Part shown: piece by piece, positions 1 through 12,565 of the stretch
Layout: each line of letters begins with the position of its first letter
Numbering within the stretch: the stretch's first letter is position 1
Assembly (NCBI GenBank): GCA_033239525.1
Contig: BSYO01000026.1
Location: forward strand, 3,658,001-3,722,000
Direction of reading: 5' to 3'
Length of the DNA: 64,000 nucleotides
Source of the DNA: Nepenthes gracilis
Lineage: Eukaryota; Streptophyta; Magnoliopsida; Caryophyllales; Nepenthaceae
Notes under the pieces: generated by a model
What the model saw: only the letters and a program-made list of their open reading frames with translations
What the model was told of the DNA's origin: nothing
Database searches by the model: none
Program-made: the position numbers and the translations under genes

Positions 1-1295
1 CCTATCCTCTGTATTTTACATTCAAATTGATCTAATACTTGGTATTAAAATATAGATTTTTATAAATTTTTATATCTTAATACAATTTACTTACTTATCA
101 AATAAAAAAATTTCTAATTATAAATTTTAATGTTACCAATTAATTTTGGGTCAATATAAAAATAATTATATAATAAAAATTTGAAGAAAAATTTATTTTT
201 GGAAGTTGGCTTAGTGCTTGAAAGTTGTTTGATCAGTGTTCATGTGCATTTTAGATAAAATGCGTATACTTGAGGAGTACCTTCGGGACACTCATACGTA
301 TTTCGGGTGGATTATATGATGCATGAAGCGTACTATTGCAGCCCTCTTGCACATTTTTAATAGAACATTCATGCCTGCATCGCGCCAAATGTGACACTCA
401 TATGTATCTGAGGGTTTGATGTGGCACTTATGCATGCGCATTTTAGATGGATTCTCATACATGAATTCGTTTATATAAGTAATATATATACTGTTTTTGG
501 CCATTTTTCGCTGGAAGAAGAGAAGAGGAGAGATAGATGAGGGAAAGAAGGGAGAGGAAGAAAATAAATTAGATTTTAAAACTTTATTTTATTGGATTAG
601 TTAGATTTTAAATGTTAAGACATGTATGTTTAAATTTGATTTTTATTCTATTTTAGATTCTTTTGATTTTTTTTATATTTCTTACTTCAATATACATGCA
701 TATTGTCCTTGACCTTCCTAATTTGAATATTTGGGTATATATGTAGTTTTCGTTAAACGTTTTGAGATTTTATTTAAATTTTATTAAACATTTGAGAATT
801 TTGTTTGATTTACACAAAATAAATAAATATTTGTAGTCTTATATTTATATACACGAGTATTTATAAAATAAAAGTCATGAAATCATGCATTTAGGTCTTA
901 CATATGATAGTGCATAAATGTGTTTCAGATCGAATTTTATTTTTTATTTGTACTTTTTTGAAGTGAAAGTTTGATATTTTTCCTACTGAGAGAAAAGACT
1001 TTAGAATTTGTTATAAAATATCTCGATTTGATACTTTTATTGAGAATAATTATAAAAAAATTAAATAAAATAATATATTTAGACAGGCTGAAAGATTACA
1101 TTTATAATCTATGAGTGGTAAAAAAGGTTTTAACCATATTTATAAATAAAACTATGTAGATTGTTTATCTATAGGTCTAAATAGTAATAGCTTGATATAA
1201 AATTATCGAAAATATATATAACTCTTTTTCAAAATTAGTCTTTTGATATCTAGTCCTCAAATTTTAGCATATGTTGAATTTATGACATTTTACCT
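1..1295. other. AT-rich intergenic DNA with a degraded LTR-like block
   Basis: No gene is supported here. Positions about 180-560 contain a GC-richer stretch with the word GCATTTTAGAT repeated at about 247 and 438, then a purine-rich tract (about 515-565). The same order, short repeats then a GAGA-rich tract, occurs near 11020-11360 and 32150-32520, so this is probably an old LTR remnant. The rest is AT-rich with no recognisable feature. The last bases (TACCT, 1291-1295) may be the left target-site duplication of the next element. Confidence 0.4.
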
Positions 1296-2192
1296 TGATG
1301 CGTTCCTAATTTTCGGTTGTGGTATGAATTAGAGAGCATTCTACTCTTTCGCCATGGGTCGATTTGGATCGGGTTTGGTCTTCCTCGCTATTAATCTAGA
1401 ACTTGCAGATCACAAATTATAAATAAGAGGTTAAAGGACGGCGGGATATTATCCCACCGTGAACATTCCGACACTCAAGTCAAATATCTTCCACAATTGA
1501 TGGAGAAATTCACGCTTGAAGGTAAATATAACAGGAATGCAATGATACATGAGTGTGAGTGGGATGTGTTTGGAGGACCAAGCTTTGGAGGTTACACCGT
1601 TATGGGTGTCTCACTAACTCCGTTTCAGAATGACGATGACTCGAGGGAAAAGAGTTGGTTCTTACTTCTCGAGAAGGAAGGGTGAAGGATCGAGTACTTG
1701 ATCTGTGATTACCGTTTTTGCCTAAGGTTGGGCTCTCCCTTCTCTTCGTAGGAGAAGGTGTTTATATGTTCCTTCTGGGAGGTTTTTGGAGTGGGAACTC
1801 TCAACATGTGGTTTACCGAGATTCGCCAGCTGCTGTATGCTCACGGAGGCTAGCGGCGTTTGTTATTTCCTAGCGGGGGCAAATGTGACCGTCGTCGGGT
1901 GTTAATCATGCCTGGTCTGCTGCCCACGTCTGAATTGGTTGAGCAGCTGTGAGGACGGCCTGCACTATGGCTTGTAGCATTGACATTTTCCCTCATTGGT
2001 TGGCATTTTTTGAGCTGACTCCCACCGTATATAGTCGCCTTAGCAGGTGACGAAGGTGCGGTGATTGGTTGCTAACCTGGGGCGTCACGTGAGTTGCTCG
2101 CTAGGATCCCTTGGGCTTTACTGCTCGATCGGGCTCGTCCCCATTCGATTGGGCCTCAGCATTATTGGCCCATATCTGAGTTGGACCCAACA
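1296..2192 (-). repeat. 3' LTR of the gypsy element
   Basis: Read on the minus strand it starts TGTTGGGTCC (plus-strand end at 2192) and ends GGAACGCATCA (plus-strand TGATGCGTTCC at 1296). It matches 9756-10655 along its length, by eye at roughly 85-90%. The shared GCATCA end ties it to the other Tat-like LTRs in this window. Confidence 0.8.
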
Positions 2193-2740
2193 TACTTGTA
2201 TATAATTTGATATTTAAGTTGTTTGACCTTTAAGATCTGTAAAATTGATTGATATTCGGATTTATTCAAATTTTTTACTTTGGACTTTGGAGTTTAAAAC
2301 TTTTGAATCTCTGAGTTTGCACATTTGAACCTTTGGATAATTTCATATATTTATACTATTTAATATTCGTATACAGATTATAAATTTTGCATATGAAATC
2401 ACATTTGAATATTTGTTAATTAGATATTTGTCACATTTGGATATTAATACATTTGGACTTTAGCACTTCACATTTTCCATTTCAAATCACTGGAATAATA
2501 GGATTTTCATACATGTTTTTGTTGGATTTTGGTAACTCATTTGTAGGTTCCAATAACAAATGAATAGTTATTGGAGAATCGATAACGTTTGTGCGAGGAT
2601 TGTTGCGTTGACGCGCACAGAGAGTGTTCGAGGGCGCTGATGGGTTCCCAGGTGCCAATTCCAGGGGCATTGCACCCGAGGGGTGCCCGAGGTGCCGATT
2701 CCATAATAGGTGTGCCTGAGGACCTTCAACGGTCAACGAG
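2193..2740. repeat. Non-LTR part of a 1.45-kb direct repeat (copy 1)
   Basis: This AT-rich stretch continues the LTR match: it is nearly identical, roughly 90% by eye, to 10656-11200, which lies outside the other LTR. It has no coding potential. No polypurine tract is visible next to the 3' LTR, where one is expected. It may be internal sequence of a tandem element or a duplicated flank. Confidence 0.7.
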
Positions 2741-2777
2741 TCTATGGCTCATTCCTTTTTGACTTATTACGTAGATA

Positions 2778-3859
2778 TTGGGCCACCCGCTATTCCTTCA
2801 TCCCTCAAGGAGACCATGTTCGACCTTCCAGGTTGCATTCCTTGGAGAAGCCTCGGATATAGTTATGGAAAATCTAACCGAGGACATAGTTGATGCACCA
2901 GCCAAACTTGTTGGGATAGAGGAAGGAATAAGGGTGACTGAAGTGCCCAATTTTAATTTTAAGCCCCCTTGTTTCATAGTCTAAGTTTACGTGGAGAGGG
3001 ATATTTTATCTAAGGCCCTTCAAATGGCCAAGACCGAGGACATTTTAGGGGTGACTGAGGCTTCATTCAATGCTTAAGCAAAAACTAGGGCCGAGGAGCA
3101 TTTTAAAATAGGTGAGCCCCCAGTGTCAGTTGTTGATGAAGCAATTCATGAGTCCGAGGTTGTGGTTGAGGCTCATGAGGCCGAGGAAGTTGTTGAGGCT
3201 CACGAGGCCGAGGAATTTGTTGCTGTTGTTGATGTGGCTCAAATGTCGAGACATTTGGAGCCCAAAGTCCAGAGGAGGAAGAATTACCAAGGAGATTTCC
3301 TTTTTGAAAGGTACTTTCCTTAATATTTTTAGATCCTTCACTTTAATTAATACTCTACTGATTTGCTTTTTTCTTGCAGCTGTATGAGTGGGTCAGCCGA
3401 TTTACTCCAATTATTAACGAGGCTACCCAATCTTACATGGAGTTGGACACCTTCAAGGCGTTAGAAAAGTGTGTCAATTGTGTTGAGCATGAGCTTATTG
3501 AGGCTAAGAACAAGATTTCTTCACTTGAGGAGTCACTAAAAACTCAACAACAGTAGCTTGCTTTCCTTCGGAATAGATTTCTTCATCTGGAGGACAAGCT
3601 CGGGACCTTAATAAAGGCTGCGGACATCAGATCTGCTCGGAGAGAAAGTATTTGGATGACATCAAACTTTGTCGATGTATAATTCATCTAGCACTCCCAA
3701 TGTTTCCTCTTTCTCTACTTCATCCGAATGCCAGCATCAAATGTTAATCAGATCTGATTGGCCGCCTGGAAGATGATGACATTCTAGATCCTTTCGAGCC
3801 AAGATCCTTTGGGACTTGAAATTTTTTTTCGAAATGTATATATCCATTATATGAATAAA
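2778..3859 (+). pseudogene. Antisense additional ORF of the gypsy element, coiled-coil
   Basis: Between integrase and the 3' LTR, and opposite to gag-pol, the plus strand holds a broken coding region. Around 2778-3310 one frame gives acidic, Glu/Ala/Val-rich repeats (three EVV/EAHEAEE-type units, 3150-3220). A GT...AG stretch (3309-3379, ending TTTCTTGCAG) could be an intron, although the phase does not join cleanly. Downstream, about 3380-3690 encodes a heptad-like coiled coil (KNKISSLEESL) with a TAG within it. AATAAA lies at 3854-3859. Oppositely oriented extra ORFs are known in Tat-lineage elements. The function is unknown and the copy is decayed. Confidence 0.5.
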
Positions 3860-4514
3860 ATACAGTCTTTTAACTTGGTCTCTCTCTTTAGATTGTTCGT
3901 ATGCTAGGTTTCTCTTTGAACACATCTTAAAGATGCTTTATCCCTTATGAGTGATGTGTCTGATTCCAATGACTATAGTTGGCTGCTGATGCTCCCTCTA
4001 AGATCTTCACATTCATGCCACTTAAGCCCCCTAAGTTTTAAGACTCAACCTCTTATGGGTTTCTTGGTGCTCTTATTAAGTTTTAGAGTCCGACTTCTAA
4101 TGAGCTGCTCAATCCTGCCGAGTTTTAGGAAACAAGTGAAGGGGAAAGCTTCACTCAACTTAGGGGCAACCTAAGTCATATAATTTGATGAAACGACATG
4201 CAAACATTCAAATAAAATACAAGATATAGAATAAATAAAAAGAATTTATCTGATTAATTTAAACGAGATACAAGCACATCAAGTGATGCAATCAAACTTA
4301 CGTGAGTGTTCATACATTTATTGATAATATTTTCTAAGGTGGAAAGCATTCCATATCCGAGGGACTAGTTTATCTTTTTGGGTGTGTAATTTGTATGCTT
4401 CATTTTGAATGATGATCGAGATTAGAAACAGCCCTTCCAAATATGAAGAAAGCTTATTCCAGCCGGTATTTTTTTGTGGCCTCAATACTTCTCAATACTA
4501 AGTTTACTATTTCA

Positions 4515-5545
4515 AATTGACGTGTTTTTACCTTCTTATTGTAATATTTGACAATTCTTTGTTGATATGCCGCTGTTTACAATCTTGCCATGTCTCTGGT
4601 TTCCTAAGCATGTCTAGGTTCTCCTGGAGACTTTGTGAATTGTTGCCTTGGTCAAAACTTTTGACTCGGAGATTAGGTAGCCCGACCTCTATCGAAATAA
4701 TTGCCTCAACCCCATAGCATAGGCTAAAGGCGTGTCCTCAGGTTGGTTCTCTCGGCGTCGTTCTATATGACCATAAAATCGACGAAAGTTCATCTACCCA
4801 TGAGCCCCTGGCATACTCCAATTTTATTTTCAATTTGTGTGATATCGTGCGGTTGGTCACTCTCACATGTTTGTTACTTTACAGGTGTGCAATTGACGTG
4901 TGGACCAATCTTATCTTTAGGTTTGTACAATACTCAGTAAACCGTTTACCAGTAAATTGGGTCCTATTATCAGTTATAATAAATTTTGGAATACCAAACC
5001 TACACACGATGCTTTGATGGACAAACTTTGTGGTGTTTTGCTTGGTTATTTGAGCTAATGGTGTGGCCTCAATCCACATTGTGAAATAATCGATCCCAAT
5101 AATGATAAACTTTCACCGTCTAGAAGCTATTGGTAATGGTCCGAGGATGTCAAGCTCCCATTATGCAAACGGCCAAGGTGATTGCAAAGCTCGTAACTCT
5201 ATGTGAAGTTGGTTGGTATGGTTCCCATGAACTTGATAATTTTTGCACTTTCGTATGAAATCTACGATATTGTACTTTATGATTGGTTAGTAATATCTTT
5301 ATCTCATCAATTTAAGAGTAATGTTTTTCCCCCAATGTGGGATGCGTAAATATCGAGGTGCACCTCTCCGAAAGCATAATCAACATCTTTTGAGTAAGGC
5401 ACTGTAAGTATGGAGCAGAAAACCCACGGCGGTATAACCAACCGTCCATAATTGTATACCAGCTTGCCATCTTTTTCACCTTCTTGGTCTCATTTAAGTC
5501 ATCGGGCAATATTTCATCGGACAAATACCTTAAATGGGGAGTCAT
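4515..5545 (-). pseudogene. Gypsy integrase remnant
   Basis: Minus-strand translation gives, in order, the region before the zinc finger (RYLSDEILPDDLNE; WYTIMDGWLYRRGFS), integrase core words (FGIPKFIITDNRTQFTGKRF with the second catalytic Asp in ITDN, plus strand near 4975) and the C-terminal part (PLAYAMG-like at about 4720, RVKSFDQ at about 4650). Frames change several times and stops interrupt the frame, so no active enzyme is possible. It lies downstream of RNase H, as in Ty3-gypsy. Confidence 0.8.
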
Positions 5546-5723
5546 CTAATTCTTCATACTAGTTATCTGTATAACTTCTGGTTCAGGATCTTCTACACTG
5601 GGATTTTCGATGACCTCATACATTCCTTAGGAATACTACTTTCGGTCTCCAGAACTTGCTGCTTTTGCTAACAAGTCAGCCTTGCCATTTTCTTCTCTTG
5701 GAACATGGACCATTTTCACCTTC

Positions 5724-6160
5724 TCAAATGTCGAAGTCAAACTTTGGACCTTTGAGAGGTACTTGGAAAAGTTGTCGGTGGCTCATTTCAAAATTTTTCT
5801 GAACTTGGTTAACAACTAATTTCGAGTCGTTATAAACAACTAGGTTTTTGGCCGAGCAATCTTTTGCTAACCATAGCCCTGCAAGTCCAACACCACAACC
5901 ATCTTTCATTAAGGAGCCGTCTACATGCAAAGTCCAAACTTGAGGGTTGAGTGATTTATCAGTGTCGCGTAGGTTTGATGGGTCTAGAGTTAAGGTTGAT
6001 ACTTCGACAATAAAATCCTCTAAGATCGACTTTTTAAAAGCAGGCCTCGAACGAAATTCTATGTCGAACTCATCTAATTCAATGGCCCACTTAATCAGCT
6101 GTCTTGACATATTTGGCTTCTGCAATGTTGGTCTCAAAGGCTGGTCTGTTTCATGACTAT
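5724..6160 (-). pseudogene. Gypsy RNase H remnant
   Basis: An open stretch of 137 codons on the minus strand covers the end of the RT connection (LIKWAIELDEFDIEFRSRPA) and the RNase H domain. Catalytic-type Asp residues are seen in LHVDGSLMKDGCG and VVYNDSKLVV. It is the best preserved domain of this element but is not joined in frame to RT or integrase. Confidence 0.85.
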
Positions 6161-6429
6161 TATTTTATGCACTTGAAAGTACGGTCTCAATTTCTGAGCG
6201 AAATACATATGAGCTAAAGCTATCCTCTCTGCATGAGTGTATCTGGTCTTTGTATCGGCTAGGACCTTACCGATATAGTATACAGGTTGTTGTGTGTCGC
6301 ACTGCTGTCAGATTAAAGACCGAGCTCAAAACTTTGTCAGACAATCAGATATAAATATAACTCTTCGCCTTCTTGAGGAGAATTTAGAAGAGGAGAGCTT
6401 GAGAGATGTTTCTCAAGGTCTCTAAAAGC

Positions 6430-7330
6430 TGCTTCATAATCGGTCGTCCATTAGAAATCATTAGTCTTAGTCCTCCTTAGAGCCTTAAAAAATGGCAAAT
6501 ATTTCTCGGCCCATTTTGATAAGAACCGAGAAAGCGCAGCTATTCTTCCAGTCAACTTCTAGACCTCTTTCATCTTCCAAGGTGAGTTCATGTCAATGAT
6601 GAGCTTAATTTTCTTGGGATTAGTTTCGATCCCTCGTTGTGAAACAATATAGCCTAAGAATTTTCAGATGCCACTCCGAACGCACATTTTGTCGGGTTGA
6701 GCTTCATTTAGTGTTGCCTTAGGACGTTGAACATCTCTCCGAGGTCTTGAATATAGTGATCAATCACTCTTCTCTTGACGAGCATATCATCCACATAGAC
6801 TTCTATATTTCGTCCAATTTGGGCATCAAACATTTTATTTACAAGCCGTTGGTAAGTGGTATCAGCGTTTTTAGTCCGAAGGGTATAATTTTATAACAGT
6901 ATGTCCATTGATCTATCATGAAAGATGTGTGCTTCTCATCCTCTGGGTTCTTTCTAATTTGATTATAGTTCGAGTATGCGTCAATGAATTTTAAAAAGCT
7001 CATGACCCGACGTTGAATCCACAAGTAAATCAATCCTTGGAAGCGGGAACTTGTTCTTCAGACATATTTTATTGACATCCGTAAAATCAACACACATCCT
7101 CCATTTTTCGTTACTTTTCTTAATCATGACTACGTTTAATAGCCAGTATGGATATTGAACTTTCCTGATAAACCTCGCATTCTGAAGTTTCTTTATCTCC
7201 TCTTGAATAGCGATCAGTTTTTCAATAGAATAGTTTTGTCGTTTTTACCGCTCGGGTTTGTAATTGGTATTTAGGTTCAATTTATGGACCATTACTCCGG
7301 TCGGTATCCCCGACATATCACTTGGTGTCT
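6430..7330 (-). pseudogene. Gypsy reverse transcriptase remnant
   Basis: The minus strand encodes RT words in scattered frames: WRMCVDFTDVNK (about 7100), FKFIDAYSNYNQI (about 6990), the hand motif VYVDDML (plus-strand 6784-6804), and a thumb-side MKLNPTKCAFGV (about 6690). The YVDD box is intact, but stops and frameshifts lie on both sides. Confidence 0.85.
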
Positions 7331-7516
7331 AAGCAAAAATGTCCAAATTTCATCGGAGGAAATTGATAAGCTGTTCTTGAAAAGTCTTGGGTAACAAACT
7401 TTCTATTTGAACATATTTTCAGGATTGTTGAGACCAAGAGGGATATGGTTGATAAACTCTCTAGACTGAGCTTGCTGCAACATTGTCTCATCACGAAAGT
7501 CAAGGTGTTCAACAGA

Positions 7517-8132
7517 TTAGGGAAGAGGTGTCGGAGTAACTTGTGACAGATAACACATTCGTCCGGCTACTTGATCTCCAAGGACTTCTCCTATTCTAAA
7601 CGGTGTCAAAAATTTCATCTTCAAATGGAGAATGAAAGTTACAGCTCTAAAAGCAGTCAAACAAGGACGTCCAATGATTGCATTATAGACCAACGGAAGA
7701 GCCACTACCAAGAAGGAAAGTGTCTTGGATACAATTCTTGGGTAAGTCCCTAGAGTGACTTCAAGCTGTGCAACTCTCTGAACTAGTGCCGGCTCATTGT
7801 CCAGTTTATAGAGGAGACCTTTAGTTGCATTCATTTGACTTTTTTTAAATCATGATTTAAAGTAGGTATTAAGATAAAGTAAATTAACTTTTATTATCGA
7901 CGAATACTCGTTTTAATTGATAGTTTATAGTGCCATTAGAAACGAGTGCTAATATAACCAAGGAGTCAGAATGGGAAAAAGTCACATGAGGCATATCCTT
8001 AGTACTAAAATTAATAACTTCTTCCCTACTCTCAGTCCTCTGATTCTTGTTAGCAGCGGCCATATTGGAACTTTTTCCATTGTTGCTTTTGGTCGGTCGT
8101 ATTAATATCATGCTCATGACTCCTGCTGCCAC
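7517..8132 (-). pseudogene. Gypsy protease region remnant
   Basis: The upstream open stretch contains PHVTFSHSDSLVI and ends KRVFVDNKS, the place where Tat-type proteases have a VDNGSS-like active site, so the Gly is replaced by Lys. A second frame continues with LVYNAIIGRPCLTAFRAV and a GEVLGDQ linker typical of Tat-type polyproteins before RT. A frame break near 7840 separates the two. Confidence 0.7.
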
Positions 8133-8222
8133 TCTTTTCTTAGCTGATCGACTTCACCGTCGTTTGCTCTTTAGAAGTCTGGTCCTGACCTCTACATGAA
8201 TGGTTGAGGTGGCATTTCCTAA

Positions 8223-9200
8223 TTAGCTCTTCAATCTTTTTTTACAACGTCCTATAGTCGTCAGTGCTGTGTCCCTACACCAATGGTAGTGACAATATTT
8301 TGATTGGACACTACAATCAGGATTCTTTAGGACTTTTAGCCACTTGAAGAACTTCTCATCTCTAATCTGTATCAGGATGGTGGTGCCTGAGTCATTCAAG
8401 GGAATCAAATTCAAAGGCCTAAACTCCCTTTAAGCATCCCGTTCGGACTTCTATAGCTTTCTTGGTCATCGAGGACCCTGTCGGTCCCCCTTTTTCCTCT
8501 TTCCTTCCACCACCCTCGAGTGGGAACTCTTTTCCCGGTCGAGCTTCTTGGCTTCACTGGCCTCCTCGGCTAGTATGTACGTCCGAGCGATGGTCTTAGC
8601 CTCCTTGAAGGTCTGAGGCTTCTTGTGCACGAGGTGCTTGAAGAAGCTACCTCCTTCCTGAGCCGATAAAAATGCAGTAAGTTTAACTCTATCTGTGAGC
8701 TTTGATATCTGTCTAGCCTATGTAATAAACTGATTTAGAAAACTTTTCAAACTCTCCTTGGACCCTTAATACACAAGAATAAGGTGCCACAATTGCTTCT
8801 CTACTCTCCGATTGGAAGCAAATTGGGAGAAAGTTTTCTGTTAACTCACCAAATAATTGGATTGAATTCGTTGGCAGTCCATAAAATCCTATCCTCACAT
8901 CACTCTTCAGTGTAGTGTCAAGGGAAAACACTAATGCACCGTTATTTCATCTAAGCCTTGAAGGCTTTAATGTGTCCATAAGTGATCCAAATAATCCATC
9001 GGATCAGGACTTCCATTATAGACATCAGGATTCGGTATCTTGAACTTGTGGGGAAGTAGCCTCGTCCTGATCTCCATAGTGAACGTTGATCGGCGTAGGT
9101 CAGCAGTTCCTCCACCATCATCATCTCCAAAAATGCGCTGCTAAATCTTTTCAAGTTTCTCCTCCATTTGGGGAGGAGCGGTCATCCGCTTTTTATTGAG
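8223..9200 (-). pseudogene. Gypsy gag remnant
   Basis: The minus strand gives retrotransposon gag words: SPDPMDYLDHL-like in a shifted frame (about 9000), then an open stretch with WFNGLP-like FYGLPTNSIQLFGELTENF (about 8880-8820). Near the 3' end is the KYCHYHW finger followed, after a shift, by KKIEELIRK (about 8240), the usual end of Tat-type gag. Several stops fall between them. Confidence 0.7.
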
Positions 9201-9738
9201 ATAATCTCTCAATTCATAATAATTTCACTCAGTCTGAGAAACTAGATGGCTGCGTCCCTTTGGAGGGAACTTACTACGAGAAGGCCCTGCTTGATATGTG
9301 GGCTCTCGTGAAATTCGAGGATTTTGCCTCTCTAGGCTATCTTCCTAAACTCTGAAACTTAAGCGATCTTTAAGTCACGATGGAACTTTGTTACTCGAGG
9401 CAACTTCGATCTCGGGCTCGTTGTGCTGGCAAACTTGTTTTAAGGGGTCTTTCCTTTCCATATTCCTTTTCTTGGATGTGGCAGTCTGATAGGCCGAGGG
9501 TGGCATTTCTTTTGGTCGCTCGTCCAATCGTGAGCAAATGGTCTGGACGGCTTTTGAGATATCATCCATCCTCATGGCAAGCGCTTATACACACAGATTA
9601 TGATGGTCGTCCATCCTATTGCCTGCAGGAGGGCAATTACCGCATGAAGTGGCATCTCGAATAGGGGCACTAGTTTGCATTTGGGTGTTCACCATACTAG
9701 AGTTGTTGAAAGCATGTGAATCAGACTTTTAGTCGATT

Positions 9739-9755
9739 CCCACAGACGGCGCCAA
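9739..9755 (-). other. Primer-binding site of the gypsy element
   Basis: The minus strand reads TTGGCGCCGTCTGTGGG directly inside the 5' LTR end. The GGCGCC core is common to PBSs of many plant gypsy elements; the same TTGGCGCC follows the LTR at 53576. It fixes the LTR boundary and the orientation. Confidence 0.75.
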
Positions 9756-10655
9756 TAATATTTTTCTGGTTTTCGGTTGTCATATGGATTAGAGGGCCTT
9801 TCACTCTTCCGTCATGGGTCGATTTGGATTGGGTCCAATTTTCATCGCTATTAATTTAAAACCTACACACCATAAATTATAAATAGGAGGTCAGAGGACA
9901 ATGGGATGTTGTCCCACCGTAAACACTCCGACGCTCAAGTCATAAATCTTTCACAATAGATAGAAAAATGCACACTTGAAGGTAAACGTGACAGGGAATG
10001 CAATGATCTGGAGTGCAAGTGGGATGTGTTTGGAAGACCAAGTTCTGAAAGTTGTACCACTATGGGTGGCTCACTAACTCTACCATGGAATGATGGTAGC
10101 TTGAAGGAAGAGAGTTGGTTCTTGCTCCTAGAGAAGGAAGGGTGAAGGATCAAACACTTGGTCTCTGATCACCCTTTTTGTCTAAGGTTGGGCTCCCTCT
10201 TCTTTTCGCAGGAGAAGGTGTTTATATATTCCTTATGGGAGGCTTTTGAAGCAGGAACTCCCAACAAGTGGTTTATCGAGATTCGCTGACCGTTGTACGC
10301 TGGTAGTGGCCAGCTAACAAGGGCAAAGGGGACCGCAGTCGAGTGTTAACCACGCTTGGTTTGCCACCCGCGTCTAGATTGGTTGAGCGGCTGTGAGGAC
10401 GGTCTACACTGTGACTTGTAGCGTTGACATTTTCTCTCATTGATTGACATTTTCTGAGCTGACCCCCACCGTCTATAGTCTCCTTAGCAGGTGACAAAGG
10501 TGCGGTGATTGGTTGCTTATCTGGGGTGTCACGTGGGCTGCACGCTAGGATCCCTTGGGCTTTGCAAAGAGGCTTGGGCTTTACTGTTAGATCAGGCTCG
10601 TCCCCCTTCGATTGGGCCTCAGCGTTATTGGCCCATATCTGAGTTAGACCCAACA
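9756..10655 (-). repeat. 5' LTR of the gypsy element
   Basis: It matches 1296-2192 over its full length. The minus-strand start TGTTGGGTC lies at the high end. The 3' end has drifted (plus strand TAATATTTTTC instead of TGATGCGTTCC) but keeps its length. The PBS abuts it. Confidence 0.8.
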
Positions 10656-11200
10656 TACTTGTATATGATTTGATATTGAAGTTGTTTGACCTTTAAGATC
10701 TACAAAATTGATTGATATTTGGATTTATTCGAATTTTCTTCTTAGGACGTTGGAGTTTGAGACTTTTGAATCTCTGAGTTTGCACATTCAAAACTTTGGA
10801 TGATTTCATATATTTATACTATTTAATATTCGTATACAAATTATAAATTTTGCATATAAAATCACATTTGAATATTTGTTAATTAGATATTTGTTACATT
10901 TGGATGTTGATACATTTGGACTTTAGCACTCCACATTTGCCATTTCAAATCATCAGAATAATAGGATTTTTATACATGTTTTTGTTGGGTTTTGGTCACT
11001 CATTTGTATGTTCCAATAACAAATGGATAGTTATTAGAAAATCGATAAGGTTCGTGTGAGGATTGTGGCGTTGATGGGCACGAAGAGTGTTCAAGAGCGC
11101 TTGATGGGTGCCCAGGTGCCAATTCTAGGGCATTGCACTTGAGAGGCGCCTGAGGTGCTGATTCCAAAAGAGGTATGATTGAGGGACGCTTGAGCATGGA
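10656..11200. repeat. Non-LTR part of the 1.45-kb direct repeat (copy 2)
   Basis: Nearly identical to 2193-2740, yet it lies outside the annotated element, beyond its 5' LTR. Short imperfect repeats (GGTGCCAATTC, GGTGCTGATTCC) occur at its right end. Confidence 0.7.
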
Positions 11201-11760
11201 AAATAGTGGTCGCGGGCTAGAGGCGCACTTGAGGTGTTTTCGAGTATTGATTGTAGTATAAAACGCACCCGGCACATTTTAGGGTTTAAAATTCTGAAAT
11301 CATCCTCATATAAGGAGCGTCGCACGGTAAGAGAAGAGAAGAAGAAGAAAAAAAAAAGATATTTGATATTCGATTGAAATCCGATTTGAGTTTTATTTTT
11401 TATTAAAGTCAAGTACGTTATTTTACAAGTGATTTATAGAACATATTTTCATTTGATTATATTTATTTCTCGTTATATTTTTCTTGTGGGTTATTAGATG
11501 TGTTAAGAGGGTTATAATTAATCATTTTTACTCGAGATTGTAGTGAAAAAATTATAAAAGGGATCATTTACAATCGGCATTTATTACAGTGGATTATTTC
11601 AAAATTTGTTCCATAGTTTTTTCTTGGTTAAAAAAGATTTTTCATATAAAAAAATTTTATATATTATTATATTTCTTATACTCATGATTTTTGTGATGAC
11701 GGTTGAGGGGATTAGAATTTTTTAATTGTATCGGATTCTGTGTATTCGGGTCAATTCCTA
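11201..11760 (+). repeat. Degenerate copia-type LTR remnant
   Basis: A GAGAAGAAG-rich tract (11332-11360) is followed by an AT-rich part with GATTTTTCATATAAAAA (about 11636), a word also present at the U5 end of the copia LTRs near 24795 and 29067 and at about 32775. No partner LTR or TSD was found. This is the 3' flank of the sucrose synthase gene. Confidence 0.35.
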
Positions 11761-12565
11761 ACAGTTTTATTGTATGTCATTCCTTTGCTCTGATTTGATG
11801 GACATGTGTTTCGTTATTATATATATGCCAATATTTGCTAAACTTTTAACTTATAATTTTGTACTATTTTTAACCCCTTTCAAATTGAAGGATTATAAAT
11901 TGATTACCAGAAGTTCAGACAATGACAATATTTTGCTTATATCTCTTTGTATTTAGATTTTAGATATTTGGTGGGCGATGTATATATTATTAATAGTAGT
12001 TATATTATTATAAATATGTCGTGGATTGCTTTCTCGTTAGAAATATAATATTATATGAGTTATGCAAGGTTGATATTACAATTATATAATATTGAACTGC
12101 CATTTTTTTTACGGTTTAAGTTAGTAGGTTGTTATCAATATTTGGGGATCGGACAAATTGTTTGGATTGATTCCATATCAATTACTATACATCATACTTA
12201 TTATTAATAGTTTGATTTTGTTAGGTTCAACCTAGTCTTGGATATTTGAATTTGGGTTTGAAACTATAATAGACGGAGAATGAAATATTCAGATTTAATT
12301 ATTACCATTTATCATCTACTTTTATTCCGAGATCATAACACATTTTGAGAAGATTTATATAATAAAATATTCACAATATGATATTAATCTAAGAATAAAT
12401 GATGTTAGAGGCACTACAACATGATGGGCATCACAGTGTCCCCAGCTCTCATTATACCAAGACCCACATTCTCACTATGTCACGTTTACATACTTGAGAC
12501 TATGCCACTATCATGAAGTTAGCTATACTTTGAATATCTTTCTTAATTACAAACTTAAAGCCCTT
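11761..12565. other. 3' flank of the sucrose synthase gene
   Basis: AT-rich, non-coding. Contains the presumed 3' UTR and a candidate poly(A) signal. I see no other gene. Confidence 0.5.
12321..12326 (-). terminator. Candidate poly(A) signal of sucrose synthase
   Basis: The minus strand reads GGAATAAAAG about 240 nt after the stop codon, a usual distance for a plant 3' UTR. Other AT-rich near-matches exist, so this is only the best candidate. Confidence 0.3.

Larger units (their letters stand above)
1296..10655 (-). mobile_element. Ty3-gypsy LTR retrotransposon, Tat-like, inactive
   Basis: The element reads on the minus strand: 5' LTR (9756-10655), PBS, gag, protease, RT, RNase H, integrase, an oppositely oriented ORF, 3' LTR (1296-2192). 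The domain order RT-RH-INT is that of Ty3-gypsy. The gag-end and protease-linker motifs (a CHYH-type finger followed by IEELIRK; NAIIGRP) and the lack of a chromodomain point to the Tat lineage. Flanking 5-mers TACCT and TACTT are a 4/5 match and could be a degenerate target-site duplication. Many stops and frameshifts interrupt gag and pol, so it is dead. A complication is that 2193-2740 is nearly identical to the outside flank 10656-11200, so the structure may be a recombined or tandem one. Confidence 0.85.

Noticed and set aside
1296..10655. Endogenous pararetrovirus
   Set aside because: Integrase, LTRs and a gypsy domain order are present; no movement or coat protein region is seen.
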